DNA of 64,000 nucleotides from Macrotrachela quadricornifera (taxonomy: Eukaryota; Rotifera; Eurotatoria; Philodinida; Philodinidae): NCBI GenBank assembly GCA_022393335.1, contig JAJEKB010021580.1, positions 79,995 to 143,994 on the forward strand. Direction: 5' to 3'. The translations under genes and the position numbers were made by a program. Every line of letters starts with the position of its first letter. Position 1 is the stretch's first letter. This document shows, piece by piece, positions 36,421-47,776 of this stretch. The notes beneath the pieces are model-generated. The model searched no databases and was not told where the DNA came from. It saw only the letters and a program-made list of their open reading frames with translations.

Positions 36421-37009
36421 AGGAATGCACCAGTTCTAGTCATGATTCTGCTGGACTGGGTACCCAGTCGGACTGGTGCATGTCTAGATTTAAGGGATAA
36501 GGGACTAATCGAACGAGGGTATGAGAAATGATATCGTAAGAGTATAAGAGTACAAAGGTGTATGACTACAAGGGTATAAGGCTGTAAGATCTATATATAT
36601 ATATAATGCGAACTGACTGATTATCTATTACCGAATTAAGGCTAAATGACAGATGTGAAACTTTACAGCAAAACAGCATCCGTGCAGTATGCACAGGCTC
36701 ATGCTAGTTATTTTATGTGTTACCCCTAAATTTTTATGAAATTGAGCTTAAGATAAAATAAAATTTACTCGTTCTGTAGAAATTCATCACGTTTCAGTTA
36801 GATACGATTCATATTAGTACCAAAGAAATACACATTCCTCAAGCAATGATATAGTAACAAAGCGGAAAATAGCGATCACCATTAGATGCAGACGACAGTC
36901 ATCATTAGTATTGGTAGCTTTTCGAATAAAAATACAGACTTATTCTTATAGTTCGAATGGATAGAAGTAGAAATCGATGGCTGTTTGGCAATGTGTAAAG
37001 AGCTGCAAG

Positions 37010-37380
37010 CCTGTCCAGATCCAAACCCGACTCGGGACCGGTCAGGCTTGGCTTGAACCCGGGCCTGAAATTTTAGTTTTCGTCAGGTCTGTGTACATAG
37101 ATTAAAGTTCAGCAAAGTCTGTATCCAGTTTCGAATCAACTTTACATTGATTTTATTCTGAAAATAAACAATAAATAGCTAAATTTTTGACCCTTTAATT
37201 AGTCAAGTAAACGGAGAATGCCAGATGATAGTGAAATAAAATTCAAATGCGAACCCAATCAGGCTCGAGTCTGAAATTCTAGTGCTTGTCGGTTCCGGGC
37301 TGGATCTGAGTCTGAAATTTTAGACTTCATGGGGCCTGAGTGCGGGTCTAAAAACAGGTGGACCCGCAGATCTCGACATC
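37010..37380. repeat. GC-rich degenerate repeat island
   Basis: Local GC rise with repeated words such as GGGCCTGAAATTTTAG, GGGTCTGAAATT-type blocks and CCCGACTCGGGACC. It resembles the islands near 50.35, 56.42 and 58.26 kb. It encodes no protein and looks like a diverged, locally amplified repeat. Confidence 0.55.
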
Positions 37381-40300
37381 TAGGGCTTTCAGAAAATGCA
37401 TGAGGCGTTTGTTTTTATCCAGCTACCTTTTCTTCAAATGTGATCTATGAAACCATAGCTATTTCTAATAGATCGACGACAAGAAAATTTTTTCAATTTT
37501 TAACGAGAATCTAGATGTGAAAAAATGAATTGTAATAAAAGAGAACATAAATTTGAGAAAAATAGTTAAGGATGAAAGTTGATCCTCAAAACAATAAAAT
37601 TAGGTTTCAATTTTTTTGGACCTTAAATCTTTAGTTTGACGAACTACCTTTCTGGTAGGAATTTTATTGAATAATAAGTATTTATTAAAGTTTTTTGATT
37701 TTTTTAAAGTTGTCATACTTAATAATTTACAAAATTTTTATTTTTGTTTTACTCGCTACTTGATTAAACTTTAATCTTTCGAAACAAAACTTTGTTCCTT
37801 TTTTTCAATGTATGCAAACCACCTGTAGTAAAAAAGATTCCTTTTACAGTGAATGAACCTACACTTATTTTACCTAAATTGATTTATCTTTGAAGGCGTT
37901 ATCCATTAGATTATTTAATATTTCTCAGATAAATCATTACCAATGGAAAAACACCTTAAGTCTATTATATACGTAGCCTAGATGTGTGTTATTCTGAAAT
38001 GAACAAATTTTGTGAATTCATGGAAAACTGTCGTTCTAGCCAAGTATAACTACGTATTTATAAATCAAGAACTACATCGTGTTGTATAGAAGTAAAATTC
38101 AGATAAAGCTCCATTATGTTTCTCCCTAAATGTCTCGATAAAGGACTCTTCTCGTTAATCCCACTATTTCATTTGAAACTCTTTTTTGTAAACGGTAAAA
38201 AAATTTCGTAAATCACTCAAATACAGATGTGCATACAATAATATATGAACTAGCTACTGTATAGTTTTGACACATGTTTATCAAAACCGATTTGTGAATG
38301 ACTAGGCCTATGTTACTGAAAATATATCAACGTTTTTTGTTAAATTCAGCGATATATTTGAATAGATCATAAGAGTGTAAGTGTTTTTCTTTTTATTGTT
38401 TTTGATCAAAGCGATAAGCTAGATGGACTCATCGAGGAGAAAAGACAAAACCGACGAGATATGACAAACAGTTTCATAGAATCGAAAAGATTTTTTGATA
38501 AAAATTTAACATAAGTTTGTCAACGCGCTGAGAAAAAGGGTTGAATTGTTAACGTTAATATCTAAAACAAAAGCTCTCATCAGACTATGTTAACATTCAA
38601 ACTATAAGATCACTAGGTTCTGTCTGTATGATGAAAGATGAGATAATATTTTGAGATCTAGCCTATTACTTCGAAACTGAATTTACGTATTCTTCTGACA
38701 TAATCTTTCCAACAGATCAATCATTCGAAGTGAGACATTTGTCTAATGGTAGAGGCCTCTCTACACTATCGAATCGTTCAGTTTGGATTGTTCTACACAA
38801 CTTCTTGGACAGAAATATTAAAAGGTAGCTATCGCCTAAATAATTAAAAAGTTATTAATGAAAAAAGCGATATTGTGACATTTTCTCACATAGTGTAAGA
38901 ACATCTAAAAATATTTCTTTTTATCCGACTTAGAACTTCGAAAAATATTTAAATAGTGACAGATCACGGCAAGGTTAGATCCATTTAGAAAGAAACAGTT
39001 CGCTTCGCTTTGAATCATTTGGTATTTGGTGGAAATCAAACTCATTGTCACCATATAAAATGAGTAAAGTAGATTATATCAGTGTATCAAAGGCGTCTGT
39101 ATCGATAGATTCACGAAGTATATCTTTGGTTGTGCATCGACATAGATCATGTAAGGAACTCGATGTATCAACGTTTCAGATACAAAAGACACCTGATATC
39201 GAAAATGCAATGTGAAGTTTTGTCAAGCCCATCAAGAACTACAAAGTATATTGTAAAGGGCTTAGTTTACATTGTATTTGGATCTGAAGAGTGACTCTTT
39301 ATCGAAGAGATTAACATCGACCAATAAATATTGTAAAAGTTTAGTGTGATTGTCACATCACAATTTTGTTCGATCACTTTGAAAATTTGATTACCAACAT
39401 ACTTAAACGGAAATAACGAATAAATGTTTTGTTTACAGCATGGCAGGGATATGATCTGTAAACATATGTATCCAACATGATATTTGGAAATATCGTATTT
39501 TTACAGTTTGATGTAGTTTGTCGATATGATAAATCTGATTGTACGAAAATGTACTCCTTTTCACTTCAATCACTTTGCATTCATGAATACAAAAAATGGA
39601 AAAGTATGACATGTGGTGCATCATAATAATCAAAAAATGCCCATAGAGATGCAATAATAGTTGTTAAAAAGTAGATATTTTGAAAGATGAAACAAACACT
39701 TCAATCAAATTTTTGAAATTTTAATGATACATTTTTAATTGTTTCACATGATGCAAAAACTATTATCTTTCCATTACAATCATTTTATGACAGTATAAAA
39801 TTTGTGTCAAAATTATCAAGGTTGTCTATTTCAGAGAATTTATGATACTGTGCCATATTCACAAGAAAATTCTCTCGTTTATGTGCTCTTCACACTGTTC
39901 TCATGTAGTTTTTACCATTTGTTTTTTAATCAATGTGAATATTGTATGGTTAAAGTCTTAATCTAGTATTCAGACAGCTGAGCTATTCACACGTGTATAT
40001 CTATATCTTACGACTTAAAGTGAAGCAGGTCGTCAACAATCATACTATTACATTATAAAACGGGTGGTTTTCTGAATACAAGTATAGTTTCAATGTCCAC
40101 TGCGAGTTTAAAGTATGAAACAGGAGAGAGCAGGTACTATGTTGGTCACGTTGAGTGACTGGATATTAAAAGTAGTAGGCGTAGATTCCTATCATAGTGT
40201 ATTATGAGTGTTACAAGATCATATCTCGACGAGAAAAAATGGAGTTTCTCTATTTCTTAATTTTACATATACAAGATGATCAGTATCAGCTGATAGATCT

Positions 40301-40899
40301 CGCCTTCGATAGGCTGTGAAATATTCTCGTTTTTTGATACATATTTTCAACAGTTGTTATTAATTGTATTTCACAGTGATGAAGGTATCAAGTTTATTTT
40401 GAAATCGTATTGACTACACAAACCTTTCATTTTTAGAGGTTCAAGAATTTGCTACACCCGGCACATACGAAGAGCTTTTTAAAGTTTGTTCATTTCTCAT
40501 GTGATGATTAGTTAGAGAAACATTTCCAAGCATTTATTTCAAACAAAGAAAAGTACATGAACAGAACATTTGTTATGACCATTCACCTATTCTATGCTTG
40601 TCTAGTAGTTCACTACAACAAACTTGTACTTGAAAAAAGCAAATTAAGTGAACAGGAGTGTAAAGGTCGTTCTAATCATTCAGTTCCTATATCAGCTCTA
40701 ATCTATTTCAGAGCTTTTGAACCTGTCTCAATAAGGCAAGATAAGTGTACGGAATCATCCTAAGAGTTATGCAATTTCCACAAAGTTTCAGTTATTACTC
40801 CAACATAATCGATTTCGTTCTTAGTGAGGAAAATTTTAGAATTTGAAATTTGTGCCAAGTGTGGTAAATGTCGTTATATTCATTCGTTTTTCATGTCAT
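37381..40899. other. Long intergenic stretch, no gene recognised
   Basis: AT-rich sequence without a credible ORF longer than about 75 codons. ORFs at 39433-39654 and 40557-40763 have no recognised domain. No strong repeat was identified. Confidence 0.45.
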
Positions 40900-42100
40900 C
40901 TAAGACCAACAGCTGATCTGGAAGCCCTTACTGTGAAGTAAGAATCACATAAGCGAACAAAATACTGATTTGATTAATTCATTTAATAAGCCATCTTCTT
41001 GATACTTAACAACGATGTATCTTTGCTTTGAAGTGAACGAAGCACAGGAACACAATCGTTGGCACTTTTCAAATCAATCATTAGCCATACGAGCATCGAA
41101 GAATTATGGAAGCGAAACATTTACTTCAATTTAAACAAAATATGTTCACGCATCCTATTGGCGATGATGATTAGTCAGTCGGTCGATAATTTTCGACAAA
41201 TTTATTTTTCGTCAATCTCTGCTTGTATCTGTCCAAAATAGATGAACATGATAATGAGGCGACTTGGAAATGGATAGTGATGATTCGTATGCAATGTAGT
41301 TGTTAAGTGTTCTTGACAATAGAAAGCTTTGCACTGTAGCTAATAATATAGATGGACTGAATATCCAAGGTACGTTTGATTTATTTGCTATATGATTGTT
41401 GAACAACCAATTGATTCGCAAATATAGATGTCAGATGATGCAAATACATAACCAAGATCATTGGAAAAGTTATTCTCAGTCGTTTGTCGCGTCATCACTC
41501 AAAAGTATTTGTTTGTATATTTTCATTCTGATGAGTGCAATATCACTGAACAGAAGAATTGGCAACACAATGATCAGAATAATTGAATTTCTATACAATT
41601 TCCAATCAGTAAGCAACCTTGTACGTTTTCATGCAACGTGGGCAAACAAGATAGATGAACAAGATCATTGGGGACGTTAAACTGTTACATGAATCGTGCC
41701 ACCGTCAGCCAGTATAATTATTAACAACATTTACTTTGACAATATGCGTTGATAAACGGACGAATCCATTGGGAAATATATGTTAGGCTATCATGAAATC
41801 TTTTTAGAACGAGCATAGCACGGACACTAATTCAAATTGGACAAAGTTAAGCAAACAATTTTACAATAATGTGAATTATTCATTTAGTATGTCATCTTTT
41901 TTCATTCACTAATGCATCATCTTTTATTTAGAGGATGTAAAATGGATAAATAAAACTGTAAAATTAAAAATCATTCATTTGTTACATGCCCTTCAATCAA
42001 CAAGTATATTCGCAAGCCTTTATTTTGACTTCAAAGTCGGATGGAGATATAGATGAACAAAATCATTATAATCTGTTCAAGCGTTACAATTATTTAATAA
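40900..42100. repeat. Strongly diverged repeat region
   Basis: Words such as ATAGATGAACAAGATCATTG recur with variation near 41230, 41445, 41655 and 42050, spaced 200-400 bases apart. The left part also carries TTTGCTTTGAAGTGAACGA-like text that resembles the 93-bp array to the right. Periodicity is weak; it may be an eroded satellite. Confidence 0.4.
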
Positions 42101-42295
42101 TCATGTTACAGCGGATTAACCGCTATCATAATGCTTACGTTAGTTTTAGATAGGTGAAATAAATGTACAGAACTTTCATTAGAACTACATATTTCATATG
42201 TGATAATGGATTAAGTAAAGATCTTTGAAATTTGCTTCAAATTAACAATCATAAATCAACATCATCATAATGGTGCAACATGTTGTTATTTTTCT

Positions 42296-43010
42296 TTGTA
42301 ATGTGATGTGTGATGAGGTGAGTGAGTGGCAACCTTTGGTTCAAAGTGAGCAAAAGAGATGAACAGAAGTTTAGTGACGAATGTTGCTTTGTGATGTGAT
42401 GTGCGATGAGGTGAGCGAATCGCAATCTTTGTTTCGAAGAGAGCAAAAGAGGTGAACAGAAGTTTTATGAGTAATGTTGCTTTGTGATGTGATGTGTGAT
42501 AAAGTGGATGAGAAGCAACCTTTGCTTTGAAGTGAGAAAAAGAGGTGAACAGAAGTTTGGTGACGAATGTTCCTCTGCGATATGATGTGTGATGAGGTGA
42601 ATGAGTGACAACCTTTGCTTCCAAGTAAGTAAAAGAGGTGAACAGAAGTTTGTTTATGAATATTGATTCGTGACCTGGTGTTTGGTGAGGTGAGTGAGTG
42701 ACAACCTTTGGTACGAAGTGAGCAAAAGGGATGAATAGAAGTTTCTTTAGGACTGTTGATTCGTAACGTGATGTGTGATGAGGTGAGTGAGTGGGAACCT
42801 TTGCTTTGAATTGGGCGAAAGAGATGAATAGAAATTTTCTGGATAATGTTCCTTTGTGATGTGATGAATGATAAGATGAGTGAGTGGAGACCTTTGCTTG
42901 GAAGTGAATAAAAAGAAGTGAACACAAGTATTTTAATGAGTGTTCGTTTGTGATGTGATGTGTGATGTGACGAATGAGTGGTAATCTTTGGTTCGAAGTG
43001 AGCAAAAGAG
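42296..43010 (-). repeat. 93-bp tandem repeat array, about 7.7 units, open in a minus-strand frame
   Basis: Unit of 93 bases (31 codons) with core GTGATGTGATGTGTGATGAG, then GAGTG(G)CAACCTTTG, GAAGTGAGCAAAAGAG and TGAACAGAAGTTT. Because 93 is divisible by three, the minus strand keeps one open frame of 239 codons (42286-43005) with repeats like HSPHHTSHHKATFVTKLLF. A second minus frame (42371-43060) is open for 229 codons. Two open frames at once suggest that the array simply lacks stops, but coding is not excluded. Units differ by substitution, not by indel. Confidence 0.75.
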
Positions 43011-43589
43011 GTAAAATAATTCTTCATGTTTGCGTCTGCGAGATGCATTAGTTTTTTCATGGTGAAAAGCCCTACGTTTTTGGTATGCTAATTTGTGTTT
43101 GTTTCTCACGTGCGTTGGAATAAAAATGCGTAAAAAAAAGATCATGACTATTTTGGCGAGGTGCATGAGTTGCGAAGAGTCACTTGGGAGGCGGCCTTCG
43201 GTCGTCTCCCAAGCGATGATGACCTTCATATAACAAGGTCAAAATAAGGTAAATATAAATTTGCTGTTTGTATTCACGTTGATAGTGTCGACAATGGAAA
43301 AAGTGAATTTATATGTAGCTTATCTTGACTATATAGCAAATCACTTTTTATAGATATTGCTAGCGTACGGTGTGTATTTATTTAAAAATAATTGAATAAA
43401 ATCTAATAAAAATATTTTTAAAAATTTTAGAGTATGAAATTGTATAGAATAATGTACAATCTGATGTCAGGAGAGAAAATAAATATTTCATTATAAAGTA
43501 TGTGATTCATTGGATGATGGTTTGAACGAATGGATGAGCTATTCGACGTTTGACTACGGCATATAGTTGATTCCTTTTTGATAATAATA

Positions 43590-44345
43590 AGTTGCACTTA
43601 CAATCGAGATATTTATGTTGTCAGTTTAATCGACGAGACATACTGCGACCAAATTAAAGTTTTCACCGTGAAGCTAACAAAATTAAAATATTACATCCTT
43701 TTGGAGCGCATAGAATAAAGTTACTTGAATTTCAAATTATATGGAATTTTGATAAAAGAATGAGTTAGGCTACGTATTCTTCAATATTATACGGACAAAA
43801 CATCGTGTTATTTTGGCCAATCATGGGATTCGTAAGGATCCTCTTTCATATTACCCACACAACATCATGTTTTGTCCTGTTACAGGCTCTGTCCTTCACA
43901 TTATGTCCATATATAGGCCATTCTTTTTGTATAATATCGATATATGTTTTTCTATTGTTATGTGATATTACATGTTCTACCGTTCGTGTTATTCTTTTTC
44001 TCTCGCATACATATATACGTGTGTTTTTCTCTCTCTAGTCAGTTATATCTCGACATCTCTCGTATCTCTATCTATTCTTGTAGCGTGTGTTTTTCATTTT
44101 AAAATAAAGTATAATAAACCAAAGAAAGAATGTCTTCTCTAATATGTCTATATAATACTGAAGAATGCCTTGCCTAATTCAGTCTTACACCAAAATTTCA
44201 CATAATTTGAAAATCAAGTAACTTTACTCTATGAGCGCTAAAAGGACGTGACATTTTAAATTTGTTGGAGTAGTCATAATAGCTTTAATTTAATCCGAAT
44301 GTATCTAGTCGATCTGACTAACGACAGAAACATCTCCATTGTTAT
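43590..44345. mobile_element. Foldback element, arms about 190 bp
   Basis: Left arm 43590-43780 and right arm 44155-44345 are reverse complements with moderate divergence (AAAGTTACTTGAATTTCAAA against TTTGAAAATCAAGTAACTTT; CCTTTTGGAGCGCATAGA against the reverse complement of TATGAGCGCTAAAAGGACG). The interior is pyrimidine-rich and carries an unrecognised 77-codon ORF. A solo arm occurs at 28845. Confidence 0.65.
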
Positions 44346-45419
44346 TAAACATTACACAATAAAAACAATCCAAATAGCAAAAGATATGCTTAATCGATGT
44401 GTTAAATTTCAATGATATTTTACCAGTATGTAGCCTCAAGTGAGATATGCAAACGCTTCAGATTTTAGTATCTAAAACCCTTCCTTTGTTGAGATATTCA
44501 ACCCACAATAAAGACACTCTCACGAGGAAACATCCCCAAGCGTGAGTCTCAGTTTCGAATGGAATATATACCAGTTTGTAGAGCTTCATGAGCTGATTCT
44601 TGTGATGTGTTTCGTTTTTGTCCATAGACTCCAAATGATAAAATTGGTAAGTTTTAATTGTACAGGATGACATTGAAAGTATCGGAGTTTTAAGCATAGC
44701 ATTTTTACAGGAAAGTAATTTTAAAAACTGTTTGTAGCACTTTGATCCACTAATTCTCACATATCACACCTACAAATGTTTAAAGAAACGGTGCTCTTTC
44801 TATTCTCAAGGTTATTTTTTTACACGGCAATATTATTTACATGATAGGACTTGACCAATCGAAGTTGTATAAGAAAGCTTTTTTCTACATTCTGAAGTTT
44901 CAGCTTTATGATTCTAGTGTTTCGAGCTGCATAGACTATCATTTTATCGTTTTACTCGTTTTATTCGAAAAATATATCAGGAACACAATCAATGAAAATG
45001 ATATGCGGTGAAAAAATGTTCGAAACACAATATCTATCGACAATGCCTACAACAAATAAAATCACTCTGCTTACAATTATAATTTGAGCAACTGTCTGCA
45101 TCACAAGAAAAGTAGACTTCTATAGCGCTCGAAAAATTCGAATGTTGTTTAAGAATGTAGCCACAAGTTGATTACGTATATAAAATCATTGATTTAAATA
45201 AAGAATAACTCAGCTGATTATGAACCAGACTTTGTAGTTTGATGATAGCTCCACGATTTCTTAAGTAAACATCTAATTCGTCTAGAGATACACGATGATG
45301 CATTCTCTTTGTTAACACTTCCCATTGTCGGAAAAAATAAATATCATACGGTTATTTAGTTGATATTGCTCTTCTAGGTATCATTAATAATTTACATAAC
45401 TGTCCTTTTCTCAGATTAT

Positions 45420-46495
45420 TCTCGTATGCGGGGATGTCAGCCTGCGGATGACCATTGATCGACTATAGGAAAGAATCGATTGCTGACTACTTTATTAAGA
45501 ACTTCTCTAATCCAGTATTCTATCAAGGATTTATTCAATTTTCCAGACGTACTTTAACTAGTTACTATATTTGGTACTGGAAAGATTGCTCTTATAATTG
45601 GAAATCGACCTGTGCGTTCCTGAAGGCAAATAAAAACAGGACTGAGCGACTGACCAGCAGCACTAATGATCGACATAACTGTATATGAATGGCTTATAGC
45701 ATTCGAAGATTTTACTGATAAATATGTCGCTTTCTCTCCTGCATAAGATAGTGTACGGTTCGAAGCTATTTCGTAATTGAAATTGGATTGATCTACATTT
45801 AGCACAAAATCAAGCTTATATTTTGGTATATGTTTGATTGCTTCAGCGACAAAATAAACAGTAGTCTGTTTAATCATAGATTTATTAACAACTTTCCGAT
45901 GAGAAACGAATTTTGTCAATTTTGGAAGATATGTCATTGCGTTTTTTGAAGTTAAGAAGCCAATGCTCAGTTGCTTCAAAATCATCTATATTTTCTATTT
46001 TTGCTTGGGGTAGAGTCCATCGCTTCACGTCAAGATTGTGCACAGGTAAATTGTTATCACGAGCAGCCCGAAACCTATTAAGTTCAAAATGTTGCACACT
46101 CTCTAGTTTTTGCCGACGGTTTCCGTTATTGGTAACATATTCTCGAAATCGCTTGAATTGTACAGGATGTGTAACTCTTCGAAAAGCATGCTGTACGGTT
46201 GTAAAAGCAGCCCCTGAACGAACAAAGTAGTCCACCCTTTACATGTATTCAAAACTGAACTGACGATTTTCGACTACTTGTCGCTCCTGATCACCTTCGA
46301 TTTCAGCAAGAGATAGTCCAGATCAAAGTGGTCGGTACTAGAAACTTTGAAAGAATTTTCTGACTCTATAGTAAAGCTGTCACTGCTGTAAAGATCCTTT
46401 AATAGATCGAGCAAATTGATTGCAATCGATGTCTCTTCTTCTATGGTACTTATTGCAAGAACATTTGACCTTTCTAATGCTTTTTCATATAAAAG
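45420..46495 (-). pseudogene. Tc5-like (DDE_1) transposase pseudogene
   Basis: Homologous along its length to the transposase at 62018-63813. In order: an acidic N-terminal region (about 46495-46300, frame disturbed), FKRFREYVTNNGNRRQKLES (compare FRHYLEKQGTKKQKIDKI), LPVHNLDVKRW, the Tc5-type helix-turn-helix WLLNFKKRNDISSK, then a frameshift near 45950, the first catalytic Asp in LNVDQSNF, RTLSYAGEKAT, SHSYTVMS and LSPVFICLQE. After 45554 the frame has TAA and TGA stops, with recognisable SGKLNKSLIEYW and a diverged second catalytic block. The third block is lost. Unlike the other copy, it has no intron at the equivalent of 62942-63120. Confidence 0.75.
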
Positions 46496-46827
46496 TTTAC
46501 ATATGTTAAGGATGTTCGTCAGAGGGAAATAAATTTTGACGTAGTGAAACTTGAGAGAACATTAATCAAAAGATATATCATAGACTATTTTCCAAATGAC
46601 AGGTACATGTATATATATATAGATTTGGAAGAAGACGAGGGAATTCACTCGAAAATGTTGGAAACTCAGCATTTTTTGATAGCTAAAACGCACAGAACAG
46701 GAAGAGATAGATCCAATTACAATATACTAGAAAAAGCGAGAAAATAAGGAATGCGTATTGTGAATGCATATTGGACCTAGAACAACTCGTAGTTCTATGA
46801 ACCCAATCGTTTTCGGGAACTGTATCT

Positions 46828-47170
46828 AACCAACAGTTCTTTTTTCAAGAACTGTATCCAATGCACAGTTCTTTTCTCGGAGTTGTATGTAATGGGCAGC
46901 TCTTCTTTGAGAACTGTGCCCAAAGAACAGTTCTTTTACGAGAACTGTGACCGGGGAATAGTCCTTGGTGAAAAACTGTACACAATTGACAGTTCTTTTT
47001 CCAGAATTATATGCGATGAGCAGTTCTGTTTTCAAGTACTGTGTACAAGGAACAGTTTGCTCTTGAAAATGAACTGTTTGGAATAGACCAGTTCCCATAA
47101 AAGAACTGTTTGAACACATCAATTCTTATCAAAGAGCTGTTCAAACAGTTCCCAAGGTCGGAACTTATAT
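46828..47170. repeat. Palindromic minisatellite, ~31-33 bp units
   Basis: About ten units, each itself an imperfect hairpin: ACAGTTCTT...AAGAACTGT with a variable spacer and linker (CCAATGC, GTAATGGGC, GCCCAAAG). Unit starts near 46832, 46865, 46896, 46925, 46958, 46988, 47019 and 47050. Every unit can fold alone or pair with its neighbours. Confidence 0.75.
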
Positions 47171-47776
47171 GGAACTGTCCAGGGCCTACTGTATAACAAT
47201 ACAACGAAAAGAAATATCGCTATCTTATTTGTTTAATATAGTATTACACCATCATGTACTAATAGTAAAAAGTCATGAAGCACATTTGATTGAAGTGCAC
47301 TCAGACATATTGACAGTGTCATTATGTATACTAATATGACGATTTGAACTTTAAATAATCTTGATTTTTGATTTCCTAACAAATATCTTACAACTTATCT
47401 AAGGCACGATATTCACTATTAAAATCGATTGATTTTTCACATTTGAGTTCTATGGGCAAAAATGGAACATACCACAAGAGTCAGCTCGTCAAGCTCTACA
47501 AACTGGCATATATTCCAGTCTATGGCTTTTTTTTAATTCAAATTGAATTTCGAAGAAAAAAACAGCCCTTCACTTTCACCCAAGTAGAGGCACTAGAGGG
47601 AGTAAGAAATAAATGCATATTTTCAATAGAACTCATTCTTTTCACATATCAATACGCGGAACAGAGTTTAACAAAACAAGCTTCTACAATTATTTGTCGA
47701 ATAGAATCTTCCATTCTTTAAAACAACTACTCTCCATTGTCAAATTCAGTATATTTGTGTGAAAGAAATACATATA

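Noticed and set aside
38741..38760. tRNA-like D-arm (TCTAATGGTAGAGGC)
   Set aside because: No matching anticodon stem, T-arm or acceptor stem within 75 bases.
45455..45688. 77-codon plus-strand ORF
   Set aside because: Antisense shadow of the Tc5-like transposase pseudogene.
46828..47170. CRISPR array
   Set aside because: Units are adjacent hairpins with short linkers, not conserved repeats with unique spacers, and the DNA is eukaryotic.
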